Part shown: in pieces, positions 37,220 through 45,700 of the stretch
Numbering within the stretch: position 1 is the first letter of the stretch
How the letters are laid out: each line of letters opens with the position of its first letter
NCBI RefSeq assembly: GCF_001307295.1
Contig: NZ_CP012700.1
Coordinates: forward strand, 189,001 to 253,000
DNA length: 64,000 bases
Source: Sphingopyxis macrogoltabida
GTDB taxonomy: Bacteria > Pseudomonadota > Alphaproteobacteria > Sphingomonadales > Sphingomonadaceae
Direction: 5' to 3'
Position numbers and translations under genes: made by a program
The notes under the pieces: generated by a model
Told to the model about the DNA's origin: nothing
The model's database searches: none
Seen by the model: the letters and a program-made list of their open reading frames with translations, nothing else

Positions 37220-37615
37220 TTAGCGCGGCGCGGGCTCCGCATAGCTGACGACTTCATATTCGATGCCGTCGGGGTCGAAGAAGTAGAAGCGGCGGCCCGG
37301 CTCGTAAACGCCGTGGTTGAAGGGCAGGAGGCCGACGGCCTTGACGCGCGTTTCGACCTCTTCGAGGTCGTCGACCTGGATGCCGACATGGTTGAGCGGC
37401 TCTCCCTTCGGATAGGGCAGCCCGGCCTCGATGCCGTTCGGCGGTGCGTAGAGCGCGATATAGGCGCGGTCGCTGCCGACGTGGATCGTGTGGCCGCCGC
37501 TCTGCGCCGGACCGCGCCAGCGTTCGTGCCAGCCGAAGACGGCGATCATCAACGAGGCGGTGCGCGCCGGGTCGCTGACGGTCAGATTCACATGCTCGAT
37601 GAAAGGGTGCGCCAC
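37220..37615 (-). CDS. VOC (glyoxalase/bleomycin-resistance) family protein
   Basis: The 131-residue protein has one pair of VOC beta-alpha-beta-beta-beta units. Putative metal ligands are His in EHVNLTVSD and LNHVGIQVDD, and Glu in DGIEYEVVSY. It starts with GTG and has AGGAG seven bases upstream. VOC proteins include glyoxalases, dioxygenases and drug-binding proteins; this one is not assigned. Its promoter carries a SoxR-type box, suggesting induction by redox-active compounds. Confidence 0.88.
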   Translation of the reverse strand: MAHPFIEHVNLTVSDPARTASLMIAVFGWHERWRGPAQSGGHTIHVGSDRAYIALYAPPNGIEAGLPYPKGEPLNHVGIQVDDLEEVETRVKAVGLLPFNHGVYEPGRRFYFFDPDGIEYEVVSYAEPAPR

Positions 37616-37646
37616 GTGCTTGCTCCTGATTCGGGTTGACGCAGGA

Positions 37647-37677
37647 CTTTTAGAAGCTCAAGTCAGCTTTAGATCAA
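37647..37677 (-). promoter_or_regulatory. SoxR-type promoter for the VOC gene
   Basis: On the minus strand a -35 TTGATC (37672-37677) and a -10 TAAAAG (37647-37652) are 19 bp apart, the unusual spacing of SoxR-activated promoters. Between them lies GCTCAAGTCAGCTTTAGA (plus strand 37656-37673), which agrees with the enteric box CCTCAAGTTAACTTGAGG at 13 of 18 positions. It is adjacent to the divergent soxR gene. Confidence 0.72.
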
Positions 37678-37702
37678 GGCCTATTCGAAAGGCGGCGCGA
37701 GC

Positions 37703-38173
37703 ATGCACCGGCGCGACCTGATTGCCATTGGGGAACTTGCGGCGCGAACCGGCGTCGCGGTGTCGGCGATCCGTTTCTATGAGGCGAAGGGGCTGATCGA
37801 GGCGCTGCGGACGAGCGGCGGGCAGCGGCGTTTCCTGCGCGCCGACATTCGCCGCGTGTCGTTCATCCTGATCGCGCAGCAACTGGGGCTGAGCCTCGAG
37901 GAAATCGCCGGGGAGCTGGCGCGCCTGCCCGCCGGGCGGACGCCGAACGCGGCGGACTGGACGCGGATCAGCACCGGCCTGCGCGCGCGGATCGACGCGC
38001 AGATCGTCGCGCTGGCGCGGACGCGCGAGCTGCTCGACAATTGCATCGGCTGCGGTTGCCTGTCGCTCAAGAAGTGCGGATTGTACAACCGCGAGGACAA
38101 GGCGGCGCTGCGCGGCGCGGGGCCGAGGTACCTGCTCGGCGACCGGGCGGGGGAGATTGCGGAGGTGGGCTGA
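37703..38173 (+). CDS. soxR: Redox-sensing regulator SoxR (MerR family)
   Basis: The 156-residue protein has a MerR-type HTH (IAIGELAARTGVAVSAIRFYE), a dimerisation helix, and the [2Fe-2S] cluster motif CIGCGCLSLKKC (C114, C117, C119, C125), which defines SoxR. Oxidation of the cluster switches on promoters with a 19-bp spacer. No soxS is adjacent; outside enterics SoxR usually controls small target genes directly. The divergent VOC gene carries a fitting promoter. Confidence 0.95.
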   Translation: MHRRDLIAIGELAARTGVAVSAIRFYEAKGLIEALRTSGGQRRFLRADIRRVSFILIAQQLGLSLEEIAGELARLPAGRTPNAADWTRISTGLRARIDAQIVALARTRELLDNCIGCGCLSLKKCGLYNREDKAALRGAGPRYLLGDRAGEIAEVG

Positions 38174-38220
38174 CGGCGGTTTTGGGGTGGGAAGCGGACG
38201 TTTGAGGGTACGTCTATATT

Positions 38221-38336
38221 CCCCTCCCGCTTGCGGGAGGGGTAGCGAGGCTTGCCAGCTTGCTGGCTAGCCGCAGTGGGGAGGGCGTGTTGCGCCGCGC
38301 AGACCCTCCCCCGACCCCTCCCGCAAGCGGGAGGGG
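38221..38336. repeat. Palindromic repeat family C, intergenic pair
   Basis: Two perfect hairpins, CCCCTCCCGC-TT-GCGGGAGGGG (38221-38242) and CCCCTCCCGC-AA-GCGGGAGGGG (38315-38336), bracket a 72-bp centre with its own stem (GCCAGCTTGCTGGC). It lies between converging soxR and monooxygenase genes. Confidence 0.85.
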
Positions 38337-38367
38337 AGAAAGTCCGCAACCGGCCGAAACCGGCCGA

Positions 38368-38658
38368 TCAGACGGCGGCGAGCTTTTCGATCTCGGGCGC
38401 GCCGGCGAGGCACGGGCCGAGGCGGGCGCCGATGGTACGGAAATGGTCCGACGCGCGGTGCGCATCGACCGCCGCATCGTCATCGTAGCATTCCATCACC
38501 TTGTACACGCCGGTCTCTTCGGTGCGGAACAGGCGGTAATAGCTGTTGCCGGGCTCGTTCGCGGCGACCGCGGGGGCGAGTTCGGCGAAGACGCCTTCGA
38601 ATTCCGCTTCCTTGCCGGGCTGGACGCGAATGGTCGCGATGATGCCGATTGCACTCAT
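38368..38658 (-). CDS. Antibiotic biosynthesis monooxygenase-type (ABM) protein
   Basis: This 96-residue protein has a dimeric alpha+beta barrel fold: IGIIATIRVQPGKEAEFEGVF, YYRLFRTEETGVYKVMECYDD and a C-terminal SDHFRTIGARL. Relatives are quinol monooxygenases or heme-degrading enzymes; the substrate here is unknown. The start at 38658 begins the family domain. The thiolase gene lies 63 bases upstream, so co-transcription is plausible. Confidence 0.85.
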   Translation of the reverse strand: MSAIGIIATIRVQPGKEAEFEGVFAELAPAVAANEPGNSYYRLFRTEETGVYKVMECYDDDAAVDAHRASDHFRTIGARLGPCLAGAPEIEKLAAV

Positions 38659-38721
38659 GACACAAATCCTCCGGTTGCAGATGGCCGGGGCGGGCCGCGA
38701 CGGCCCGCCCCGGCGCATGCG

Positions 38722-39903
38722 TCAGAAAACCTCGAACAGTCCGGCCGCGCCCTGACCGCCGCCGATGCACATGGTGACGACGGCATATTTGACGCCGCGG
38801 CGCTTGCCCTCGATCAGTGCGTGGCCGACGCAGCGCGCGCCGGTCATCCCGAAGGGGTGGCCGATCGAGATCGAGCCGCCGTTGACGTTGAGCAGTTCGT
38901 TCGGGATGCCGAGCTTGTCGCGGCAATAGAGGACCTGCACGGCGAACGCTTCGTTGAGTTCCCAGAGGCCGATGTCGTCCATCTTGAGCTCGAAGCGTTC
39001 GAGCAGCTTGGGGATCGCGAAGACGGGGCCGATGCCCATTTCGTCGGGCTCGGTGCCCGCGACCGCCATGCCGACATAACGGCCGAGCGGCTGGAGCCCG
39101 CGCTTCTCGGCGACCTTGGCTTCCATCACGACGCAGGCCGACGAACCGTCGGCGAGCTGGCTGGCGTTGCCCGCGGTGATCGTGTGGCCTTCGCCCATCA
39201 CCGGCTTCAGGCTCGCGAGCCCTTCGAGCGTGGTGTCGGCGCGGTTGCACTCGTCCTTGTCGGCGACGACGTCCTTGAAGGTGACTTCCTTGGTCTCCTT
39301 GTTCACCACTGCCATGGTGGCAGGGCAGGCGACGATCTCGTCGTCATATTTGCCCGCGGCCTGCGCAGCAGCCGTGCGCTGCTGCGACTGGAGCGAATAT
39401 TCGTCCTGATATTCGCGGCTGATGTTGTAGCGCTTGGCGACGACCTCGGCGGTACCGATCATCGGCATATAGGTGGCCTCGTGCATCGCGATCAGCTCGG
39501 CGTCGGTTTCGATGAAAACCTTGCCGCTGCCGCTGACTTTCGAGATGCTTTCGATGCCGCCGGCGACGCAGATGTCCTGACGGTCGACGATGATCTGCTT
39601 CGCAGCGGTCGCGATCGTCATCAGGCCCGACGAGCACTGGCGGTCGATCGACATGCCGGGGACGGTGACAGGCAGGCCCGAGCGCAGCGCGATCAGGCGC
39701 GCGACGTTCATCGTCTGCGAACCCTGCTGCATCGCGGCGCCGAAAACGACGTCGTCGATCTCTCCGCCTTCGAGGCCGGCGCGTTCGACCGCGGCCTTCA
39801 CCGAGAAGGAGCCGAGCGTCGGGGCGAGGGTGTTGTTGAACGAGCCGCGTGCCGCCTTGGTCAGCGGGGTGCGGGCGGTGGAAACGATGACGGCGTCACG
39901 CAT
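38722..39903 (-). CDS. Acetyl-CoA C-acyltransferase (thiolase)
   Basis: The 393-residue enzyme has the nucleophile C90 in SIDRQCSSGLM, the NGGSISIGHPFGMTGAR signature with catalytic His, and the second Cys in MCIGGGQGAAGLF. It carries out CoA-dependent cleavage or condensation of 3-ketoacyl-CoA. The sequence looks more like a degradative 3-ketoacyl-CoA thiolase than biosynthetic PhaA, but this is not decisive. A MaoC hydratase gene lies 60 bases upstream on the same strand, supporting a beta-oxidation role. Confidence 0.92.
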   Translation of the reverse strand: MRDAVIVSTARTPLTKAARGSFNNTLAPTLGSFSVKAAVERAGLEGGEIDDVVFGAAMQQGSQTMNVARLIALRSGLPVTVPGMSIDRQCSSGLMTIATAAKQIIVDRQDICVAGGIESISKVSGSGKVFIETDAELIAMHEATYMPMIGTAEVVAKRYNISREYQDEYSLQSQQRTAAAQAAGKYDDEIVACPATMAVVNKETKEVTFKDVVADKDECNRADTTLEGLASLKPVMGEGHTITAGNASQLADGSSACVVMEAKVAEKRGLQPLGRYVGMAVAGTEPDEMGIGPVFAIPKLLERFELKMDDIGLWELNEAFAVQVLYCRDKLGIPNELLNVNGGSISIGHPFGMTGARCVGHALIEGKRRGVKYAVVTMCIGGGQGAAGLFEVF

Positions 39904-39963
39904 GATAAGGGTCCTTCTGCTTGGTTCCGGTTATCTTTTCGAGGGAGGTCGGCCGGTAATCGT

Positions 39964-40422
39964 CTAGATGAAAAACTGCGTGATCCACTCGGCGATCAGG
40001 GCGGGCTTTTCCTCGCCTTCGATCTCGACGGTGATCTCGTTAGTCTGCTGCCACTGGCCGGGACGTTTTTCGTCCAGTTCGAGCAGTTTGACATGACTGC
40101 GCACGCGCTTGCCCGAGCGGACGGGGGCGAGGAAGCGGACCTTGTTGCCGCCGTAGTTGACGCCCATCTTGATGCCTTCGATCTTCGGCGCGTCGGTCTT
40201 CGCGCCGAGCATCGGGATCAGCGACAGCGTCAGGAAGCCGTGGGCAATCGTCCCGCCGAAGGGCGTCAGCTTTGCCTTTTCCTCATCGATATGAATGAAC
40301 TGATGGTCGCCGGTCGCGTCGGCGAACTTGTTGATCATCTCCTGATCGACAAGCACCCATTCGGATGTGCCGAGATGCTCACCGACCTTGGCTTGCAGGT
40401 CCTGCGGCGTGATCGTGGCCAT
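39964..40422 (-). CDS. MaoC-family enoyl-CoA hydratase
   Basis: This 152-residue hot-dog-fold protein has the hydratase-2 motif ADATGDHQFIHIDEEKAK, with the Asp/His catalytic pair, then GGTIAHGFLTLSLIP. It hydrates trans-2-enoyl-CoA to (R)-3-hydroxyacyl-CoA, linking fatty-acid breakdown to PHA precursors in PHA-forming bacteria. It probably forms an operon with the thiolase downstream. Single-domain MaoC proteins with other acyl substrates remain possible. Confidence 0.9.
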   Translation of the reverse strand: MATITPQDLQAKVGEHLGTSEWVLVDQEMINKFADATGDHQFIHIDEEKAKLTPFGGTIAHGFLTLSLIPMLGAKTDAPKIEGIKMGVNYGGNKVRFLAPVRSGKRVRSHVKLLELDEKRPGQWQQTNEITVEIEGEEKPALIAEWITQFFI

Positions 40423-40517
40423 ATCTCATCCCCTGTAATCGCTGGTTCGGGGCGCGTTTTAGGCCTGTCTTGCCGCGCGGCACAAGACCATAGCCACCAT
40501 GCGGCGGCGCCGTAGCG

Positions 40518-41717
40518 TCAGGCGGGCTTCGCGGCTTTTGCGGTGCGAGCCTTGGGCTCCGGGGACTCGGGATAGGGCATGATCATCGTGCCGTCGGGGG
40601 CGGAGGTGAAGGTGGTCTGGGTCGGATAGGCAAATTCATATCCCGCCGCGGCCATCGCCTCGAACAGGCGGATCGCGACGTCGGTGCGCGCCGCGGTCAC
40701 GACCTGATAATCCTCGCTATAGACGTCGAACAGCAGTTCGAAGTCGAGGCTGGACGGCCCAAAGGTGACGAAGCTTGAACGGATGAACTCGTGGCCCGAC
40801 GCCTTCACCTGTTCCTCGAGCAGCGCGGGCAGGTCGCGGAGCATGGCAGGCGTCGTCTGGTAGATGACGCCGATCGCAAAGGTGATCCGGCGGCGGTGTA
40901 GATGCGCGAAGTTCGAGATCTCCTTGCTCAGGAGGTTGGTGTTCGACACGATCAAGAGTTCGCCGTTGATCGAGCGCAGCCGCGTACTCTTGAGCCCGAC
41001 ACGTTCGACCGTGGCGGTGGTGGTGTCCCATTTGATCGTCTCGCCGTTGCGGAACGGCCGGTCGAAGATGATCGACAGCGCCGCGAACAGGTCGGAGAAG
41101 ATGCCCTGCGCGGCGAGGCCGATCGCAATGCCGCCGATGCCGAGACCGGCGACGAGGCCGGTGACATTGACCCCCATATTGTCGAGGATGACAATCGTCG
41201 CGATCGCGAACAGCGCGACGCTGATCAGCAGGCGGATGATGCCCATCGCATTGACGAGCGTCTCGTTATGCCCGTCGGACGCGCGGCGCTGGATGAGCCC
41301 GAGGATGATCTCGCGCACCCAGATTGCGACCTGCAACACCACTGCGATGGTGAAGATCGTCTGGATGAGCTGCATGATCACGGCCGGCGGCTGCGCATAG
41401 CCCGCGACCGCGCGGATCGCGATGATCGCGAGCACGGCGGACTTGGTCTTGTGGATGACGCGCCCGACGATGTCGGTCAGGGTGAATTCGCCCGGCGCCG
41501 ACTGCGCGCGCTTCAGTGCAAAACGGCGGATCATCGACAGGATGAAATAGATGGCAAGGCCCGCGCCGATCGCGATGCCGATCTGCAGCCAGTGGCTGTT
41601 GATCCAGGCGACGCTCGCGTCCCACCAATAGCGGAGGTCGGCGAGCGGATCGGTCGCGGGCCTGGTGGCCGTCTTCGGCGCGGCGGCTTTGGCGGCGGCA
41701 AGGATCGAGAAAGTCAT
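40518..41717 (-). CDS. MscS-family mechanosensitive channel
   Basis: The 399-residue protein has a hydrophobic N-terminus, four predicted membrane helices, and the pore-lining and beta domains of MscS: GLGIGGIAIGLAAQGIFSDLFAALSII, then IFDRPFRNGETIKWD and a C-terminal alpha/beta cage (FELLFDVYSEDYQVV). It releases solutes during osmotic downshock. It is longer than E. coli MscS (286) because of an extra N-terminal helix pair. Confidence 0.9.
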   Translation of the reverse strand: MTFSILAAAKAAAPKTATRPATDPLADLRYWWDASVAWINSHWLQIGIAIGAGLAIYFILSMIRRFALKRAQSAPGEFTLTDIVGRVIHKTKSAVLAIIAIRAVAGYAQPPAVIMQLIQTIFTIAVVLQVAIWVREIILGLIQRRASDGHNETLVNAMGIIRLLISVALFAIATIVILDNMGVNVTGLVAGLGIGGIAIGLAAQGIFSDLFAALSIIFDRPFRNGETIKWDTTTATVERVGLKSTRLRSINGELLIVSNTNLLSKEISNFAHLHRRRITFAIGVIYQTTPAMLRDLPALLEEQVKASGHEFIRSSFVTFGPSSLDFELLFDVYSEDYQVVTAARTDVAIRLFEAMAAAGYEFAYPTQTTFTSAPDGTMIMPYPESPEPKARTAKAAKPA

Positions 41718-41738
41718 GGGGGCCTTTGGGTCCTCGGG

Positions 41739-42749
41739 TCAGGCGGAACGCAGTAGCGCCGCGGCATTGGGCGCGCGTTCGAGATAGGTCAAAAATCCGC
41801 GCTCGTAACGCGAAAGATATTTGGTCGCGCGCGGCAGCGGTCCGGTGACGGCTGCGAAATCGCCGCGTTCCTGCGCCGCGGCGATCATCGCCGGGTGGAT
41901 ATAGGCCTTGCGCGCGATCGCGGGGGTATTGCCGAGCCAGTCCGACACATGCGCAAGTAGCATCTTGAGCGTTGGCGGTTCATTGGCGTCGTACAGGAAG
42001 GCAAAGGCTGCGACGCTCGCCGACCAGGTGCGGAAATGCTTGGCGCTGAACTCTTCCCCCATCGCATCGCGGATATAGGCGTTGACGTCGTCGGAGCCGA
42101 CCGCGCAAAACTCGCCCTCGTCGTCATATTGGAACAGCTTCTGACCGGGCAGGTCCTGAAGGCGGCGCACCAACGTAATCAGGCTGCGGTCGCTGATCGT
42201 CACCACCCGCTCGGTGCCGCCCTTGGCGCGGTAATTGAGGCGGAGCGTGCGGCCGGTCAGGCTGGCGTGGTGCTGGCGCAATGTCGTCGCGCCGAAGCTC
42301 TTGTTCGCGGTGACATATTCCTCGTTGCCGACGCGCAAGGCGGCCAGATCGAGCAGTCGCACGACAGCACCGACAACGCGTCCCTGGCACAGGGTGCGAC
42401 GCGCGAGGTCGTCGGCGAGGCGCGCGCGCAGCAGCGGAAGCGCATGGCCGAAGGCGGCGCAGCGGTCATATTTATCGGCTTCGCGCGCCAGCCGGAATTC
42501 GGGATGATAGCGATATTGCTTGCGCCCGCGCGCGTCGTAACCGGTCGCGAGGATATGGCCGTTCGGTGCTGGGCAGAACCACGCATCTTCATAGGCGGGG
42601 GGCAGGGCGATCGCGTTCAGCCGCGCGATCTCGTGCCGGTCGCGGATGAGCCTGCCCTTCGCGTCGCGATAGCGCCAGCCATCGCCGGCACGTTCGCGGC
42701 CGATGCCGGGCAGGCTGTCGTCGACATGGATCAGGCGGACGGCGGACAT
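41739..42749 (-). CDS. DNA topoisomerase IB (poxvirus type)
   Basis: The 336-residue enzyme relaxes supercoils through a 3'-phosphotyrosyl link. Bacterial topoisomerase IB motifs are present: LPPAYEDAWFCPAPNGHI, RVGNEEY, the catalytic Arg/Lys region LTGRTLRLNYRAKGG, and SAKHFRTWSAS. The nucleophile is likely the Tyr of ARKAYIHPAM. The start at 42749 (MSAVRLIHVD) is preferred over 42773. It stands 37 bases upstream of the polysaccharide ligase stop on the same strand order. Confidence 0.9.
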   Translation of the reverse strand: MSAVRLIHVDDSLPGIGRERAGDGWRYRDAKGRLIRDRHEIARLNAIALPPAYEDAWFCPAPNGHILATGYDARGRKQYRYHPEFRLAREADKYDRCAAFGHALPLLRARLADDLARRTLCQGRVVGAVVRLLDLAALRVGNEEYVTANKSFGATTLRQHHASLTGRTLRLNYRAKGGTERVVTISDRSLITLVRRLQDLPGQKLFQYDDEGEFCAVGSDDVNAYIRDAMGEEFSAKHFRTWSASVAAFAFLYDANEPPTLKMLLAHVSDWLGNTPAIARKAYIHPAMIAAAQERGDFAAVTGPLPRATKYLSRYERGFLTYLERAPNAAALLRSA

Positions 42750-42786
42750 GGCGCTATAGCGCCCCGGCCGCAAGGAAGGTTCCGCG

Positions 42787-44169
42787 TCAGCCGGGGTTGG
42801 GTGTGGGGTGGCGGGCCGGCACCTGCGCCGGCCGCGCGGTCAGCGGCCGCCAGCCGGCCTCGCGCTCGCGGCGGCGGCAATAGGTCGAAAGCCCCATCTG
42901 TAGCGCAAGCATCATATAGATGAACGGCTGGAAGGCGATGCCGACGAACAGCGATCCGATCAGATAGGTGACATGGCCGTTTTGCAGCGCGGTCGCGAGT
43001 GGCGCGATCCATTGCTCCTCGGCGCGCCGCGTCTTGAGGTAGCGATGGCGGAGCCGCTCCATCTGGATCAGGCCGGTCAGGTGGAGGAGGAGCCACATCG
43101 CAAGGCCGGGATAGCCCTGTTCGCCGAGCATTTCGAAATAGCTCGAATGATAGGCACGCGAATGCTCCTCATAGACCGAGGCTTCGGCATTTTGTGGAGC
43201 GTTGGGGTCATAGGCGGTCGCCGCCTTTTCGACGCGGACGCGGTTCTGGATATAGGCGTTGAAACCGCCGCCGAACGGGTTCTCCTTGGCATATTCCCAC
43301 GTCCACATCCACACCGCGACACGCGTCGAGGCCGACTGGTCGGATTTGTGATCGCGGATCGTTTCCATGCGCTGCGTATAGCTTTGCGGCAGGAAGGGAA
43401 TCGCCGCCGTGGCGAGCAGGCCGGCGCCGGCGATATAGAGGAAGCGGTGCTTGACCGACCGAAGTGACAGCACCGCGAGCACGACGAGGCATACGAGCCC
43501 GGTGCGCGCCTGCGTCCCGATCGGGAGCAGCGCGCAGGCAAAGACCAGCGCGAAACAGAAGAGCGAGACGCGCCAGTCGGGCGGAAAGATGGTGCCGTGA
43601 CGCCGGTACCAGAGGATGAGCGGAATGATCGCGATGCCGACGGTCGACATGATCGACCCTTCGTAGAGCCCGAAATTCTCGTTGAGCAGCAGTTGCAACG
43701 TCCCGTAGCCGCCGCCGCCCGCGGCGGTCTTGATCCCGCCCGCGATCGCGATCGATGCGGCGGAAAGCAGCATGATCACGATCAGCGCCTCGATACGCAG
43801 CTTGGTGCGCAAGGTCAGCGGCAGGAAGATCGCCCAGACGAGCGCTTTCCACACCCAGCTCCATTTGTCCGCTGCCTCGACAGGGAAATCGGCCTGGATC
43901 GTCGTAATCCAGCAATAGATGAGGATCGCGAGTAGCAGGAACTGCCGCCCCGACCACCTTGTATCGCGCTTGTCGTCGATCGCGAGCCAGCCGAAGATCG
44001 CCAGTCCGAAGACGATCAGCGAGATCGGAATCGAGTTGATCAGGAAATAGCTGAGACGCTGCGGCGCAACGATATCGATGTAGCAAAAGCACAGCACGAA
44101 CAGGAACGGCTTGCGAAAGCCGATCCCGATGAAGGCGAAGAGAAAGGCGACGAAGGCAATGTCACGCAT
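42787..44169 (-). CDS. O-antigen ligase-type polymerase, exosortase A system-associated
   Basis: The 460-residue inner-membrane protein has about ten transmembrane helices and a large periplasmic loop containing EEHSRAYHSSYFEMLGEQG, a Wzy/WaaL-type feature. Its N-terminus (MRDIAFVAFLFAFIGIG) and overall pattern match the putative O-glycosylation ligase family that accompanies exosortase A loci. It probably joins or transfers polysaccharide to an acceptor. No exosortase is in the window. Its start overlaps the small upstream gene by eight bases, so the two are coupled. Confidence 0.85.
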   Translation of the reverse strand: MRDIAFVAFLFAFIGIGFRKPFLFVLCFCYIDIVAPQRLSYFLINSIPISLIVFGLAIFGWLAIDDKRDTRWSGRQFLLLAILIYCWITTIQADFPVEAADKWSWVWKALVWAIFLPLTLRTKLRIEALIVIMLLSAASIAIAGGIKTAAGGGGYGTLQLLLNENFGLYEGSIMSTVGIAIIPLILWYRRHGTIFPPDWRVSLFCFALVFACALLPIGTQARTGLVCLVVLAVLSLRSVKHRFLYIAGAGLLATAAIPFLPQSYTQRMETIRDHKSDQSASTRVAVWMWTWEYAKENPFGGGFNAYIQNRVRVEKAATAYDPNAPQNAEASVYEEHSRAYHSSYFEMLGEQGYPGLAMWLLLHLTGLIQMERLRHRYLKTRRAEEQWIAPLATALQNGHVTYLIGSLFVGIAFQPFIYMMLALQMGLSTYCRRREREAGWRPLTARPAQVPARHPTPNPG

Positions 44170-44323
44170 CGCCGTCGGCCTCCCGTCTGGCTTCGGCGTC
44201 CTTGCGCTGTTGCCACAGCACGCGCGGGCTGACTTCGCGGTCGAGGTCGTCGCGATGCAGCAGGCGCCACAGCGCGATCGCCATCAGCACATGGGTGAGG
44301 CCAATCGAAAAATTGTCGACCAT
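44162..44323 (-). CDS. Small membrane-associated protein of the polysaccharide unit
   Basis: The 53-residue product has one hydrophobic helix near the N-terminus (FSIGLTHVLMAIALWRLL) followed by a charged tail (DREVSPRVLWQQRKDAEARR). Its stop overlaps the start of the ligase gene. I do not recognise a named family. Size, topology and coupling suggest a small helper of the ligase. Confidence 0.65.
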   Translation of the reverse strand: MVDNFSIGLTHVLMAIALWRLLHRDDLDREVSPRVLWQQRKDAEARREADGDA

Positions 44324-44432
44324 TCGGGCCCGACCTTGTCCTTTTCCGGCCCGGAAAGAGGGCCTTGTCACAGGCGCGTTACGATATTGGGGTTGACGCC
44401 GCGTTAAGCCTTGTCTGCCAATAGGCCGCATC

Positions 44433-45656
44433 ATGACCCGGATATTGCACGTCCTCGATCATAGCCTGCCCGCGCACAGCGGCTACACCTTTCGCACGCG
44501 CGCGTTGATGAAGGCACAGGTCCGGAACGGATGGGAGGTCGCGGGCGTGACCGGCGTCCGCCATCCGGAACCCGGTCCGGACGGCGAGACGGTCGACGGG
44601 CTCACCTTTTATCGCACCCCGGCGATCGCGCCGGGGCGTTCGCCGATCCGCGAATGGCGCGAGATCGGCGCGCTGGCGAAACGGGTCGAGGCGCTGGCAC
44701 ATGACTGGAAACCCGACCTGCTCCACGCCCATTCGCCCGTGCTCGACGGGCTTGCGGCGCTGCGCGTCGGCAAGCGTCTGGGAATCCCCGTAATCTATGA
44801 AATCCGGGCTTTTTGGGAAGATGCGGCGGTCGGCAACGGAACGGGGCGCGAAGGCAGCGCCCGGTACCGGCTGACCCGGCAGCTCGAGACCTGGGCCGCG
44901 AGGTCGGCCGATGCGGTCGCGGTGATCTGCGACGGGCTGCGCGGCGACCTGATCGCGCGCGGCATCGCTGCCGACAAGATTATCGTCTCGCCGAACGGCG
45001 TCGACCTCGACCTGTTCGGCGACCCGCCGCCGCGCGACGCGGGTTTGGCGGCGACGCTCGGTCTGGCGCCCGACGATGCGGTGATCGGTTTTATCGGCAG
45101 CTTCTACGATTACGAAGGCATCGACGACCTGATCGCGGCGATGCCGGCGCTGGTCGCGGCGCAGCCGAACGCGCGGCTGCTGCTCGTCGGGGGCGGTCCG
45201 ATGGAAAGTGCGCTGAAAGCGCAAGCCGCAGCATCGCCGGTGGCCGGCCATATCCACTTCGCCGGCCGCGTTCCGCATGACCAGGTCGAGCGTTATTATT
45301 CGCTGATCGATATCCTGGCCTATCCGCGCAAGAAGATGCGACTCACCGACCTCGTCACGCCGCTCAAACCCTTGGAAGCGATGGCGCAGGGCAAGCTAGT
45401 CGCGGCATCCGACGTTGGCGGGCACCGCGAACTGATCGACGACGGCGTCACCGGCAGCCTGTTCACGCCCGACGACCCGGCTGCGATCGCCGCAAATCTG
45501 GCCGCGCTGCTCGAAAATCGGGACATTTGGGACGAGCGGCGGCGGACGGCACGTATTTTTGTCGAAACCCATCGTAACTGGTCATCAAACATTTTACGTT
45601 ACGAGCCTGTTTACCAGCGATTGCTGCAACGGGGCGGAAGCCTGCGCGCAGCATAG
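44433..45656 (+). CDS. Glycosyltransferase family 4, exosortase A system-associated
   Basis: This 407-residue GT-B enzyme has an N-terminal acceptor domain starting TRILHVLDHSLPAHSGYTFR, a very characteristic opening of the TIGR04063-type exosortase-associated transferases. The C-terminal donor domain has VSPNGVDLDLFG, FIGSFYDYEGIDDLI and the EX7E-like KPLEAMAQGKLVAASDVGG. It transfers a sugar to a lipid-linked glycan at the inner membrane. It is divergent from the small protein/ligase pair, and the two transcription units share a 109-bp control region. Confidence 0.88.
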   Translation: MTRILHVLDHSLPAHSGYTFRTRALMKAQVRNGWEVAGVTGVRHPEPGPDGETVDGLTFYRTPAIAPGRSPIREWREIGALAKRVEALAHDWKPDLLHAHSPVLDGLAALRVGKRLGIPVIYEIRAFWEDAAVGNGTGREGSARYRLTRQLETWAARSADAVAVICDGLRGDLIARGIAADKIIVSPNGVDLDLFGDPPPRDAGLAATLGLAPDDAVIGFIGSFYDYEGIDDLIAAMPALVAAQPNARLLLVGGGPMESALKAQAAASPVAGHIHFAGRVPHDQVERYYSLIDILAYPRKKMRLTDLVTPLKPLEAMAQGKLVAASDVGGHRELIDDGVTGSLFTPDDPAAIAANLAALLENRDIWDERRRTARIFVETHRNWSSNILRYEPVYQRLLQRGGSLRAA

Positions 45657-45700
45657 CGAGACGGAAGGACGCCGCGCCGAGCGGCGGATTTGGAAGCGAT

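Noticed and set aside
38260..40515. 751-codon frame on the plus strand over thiolase and MaoC
   Set aside because: It is the antisense of three well-supported minus-strand genes; long antisense frames are common at this GC content.
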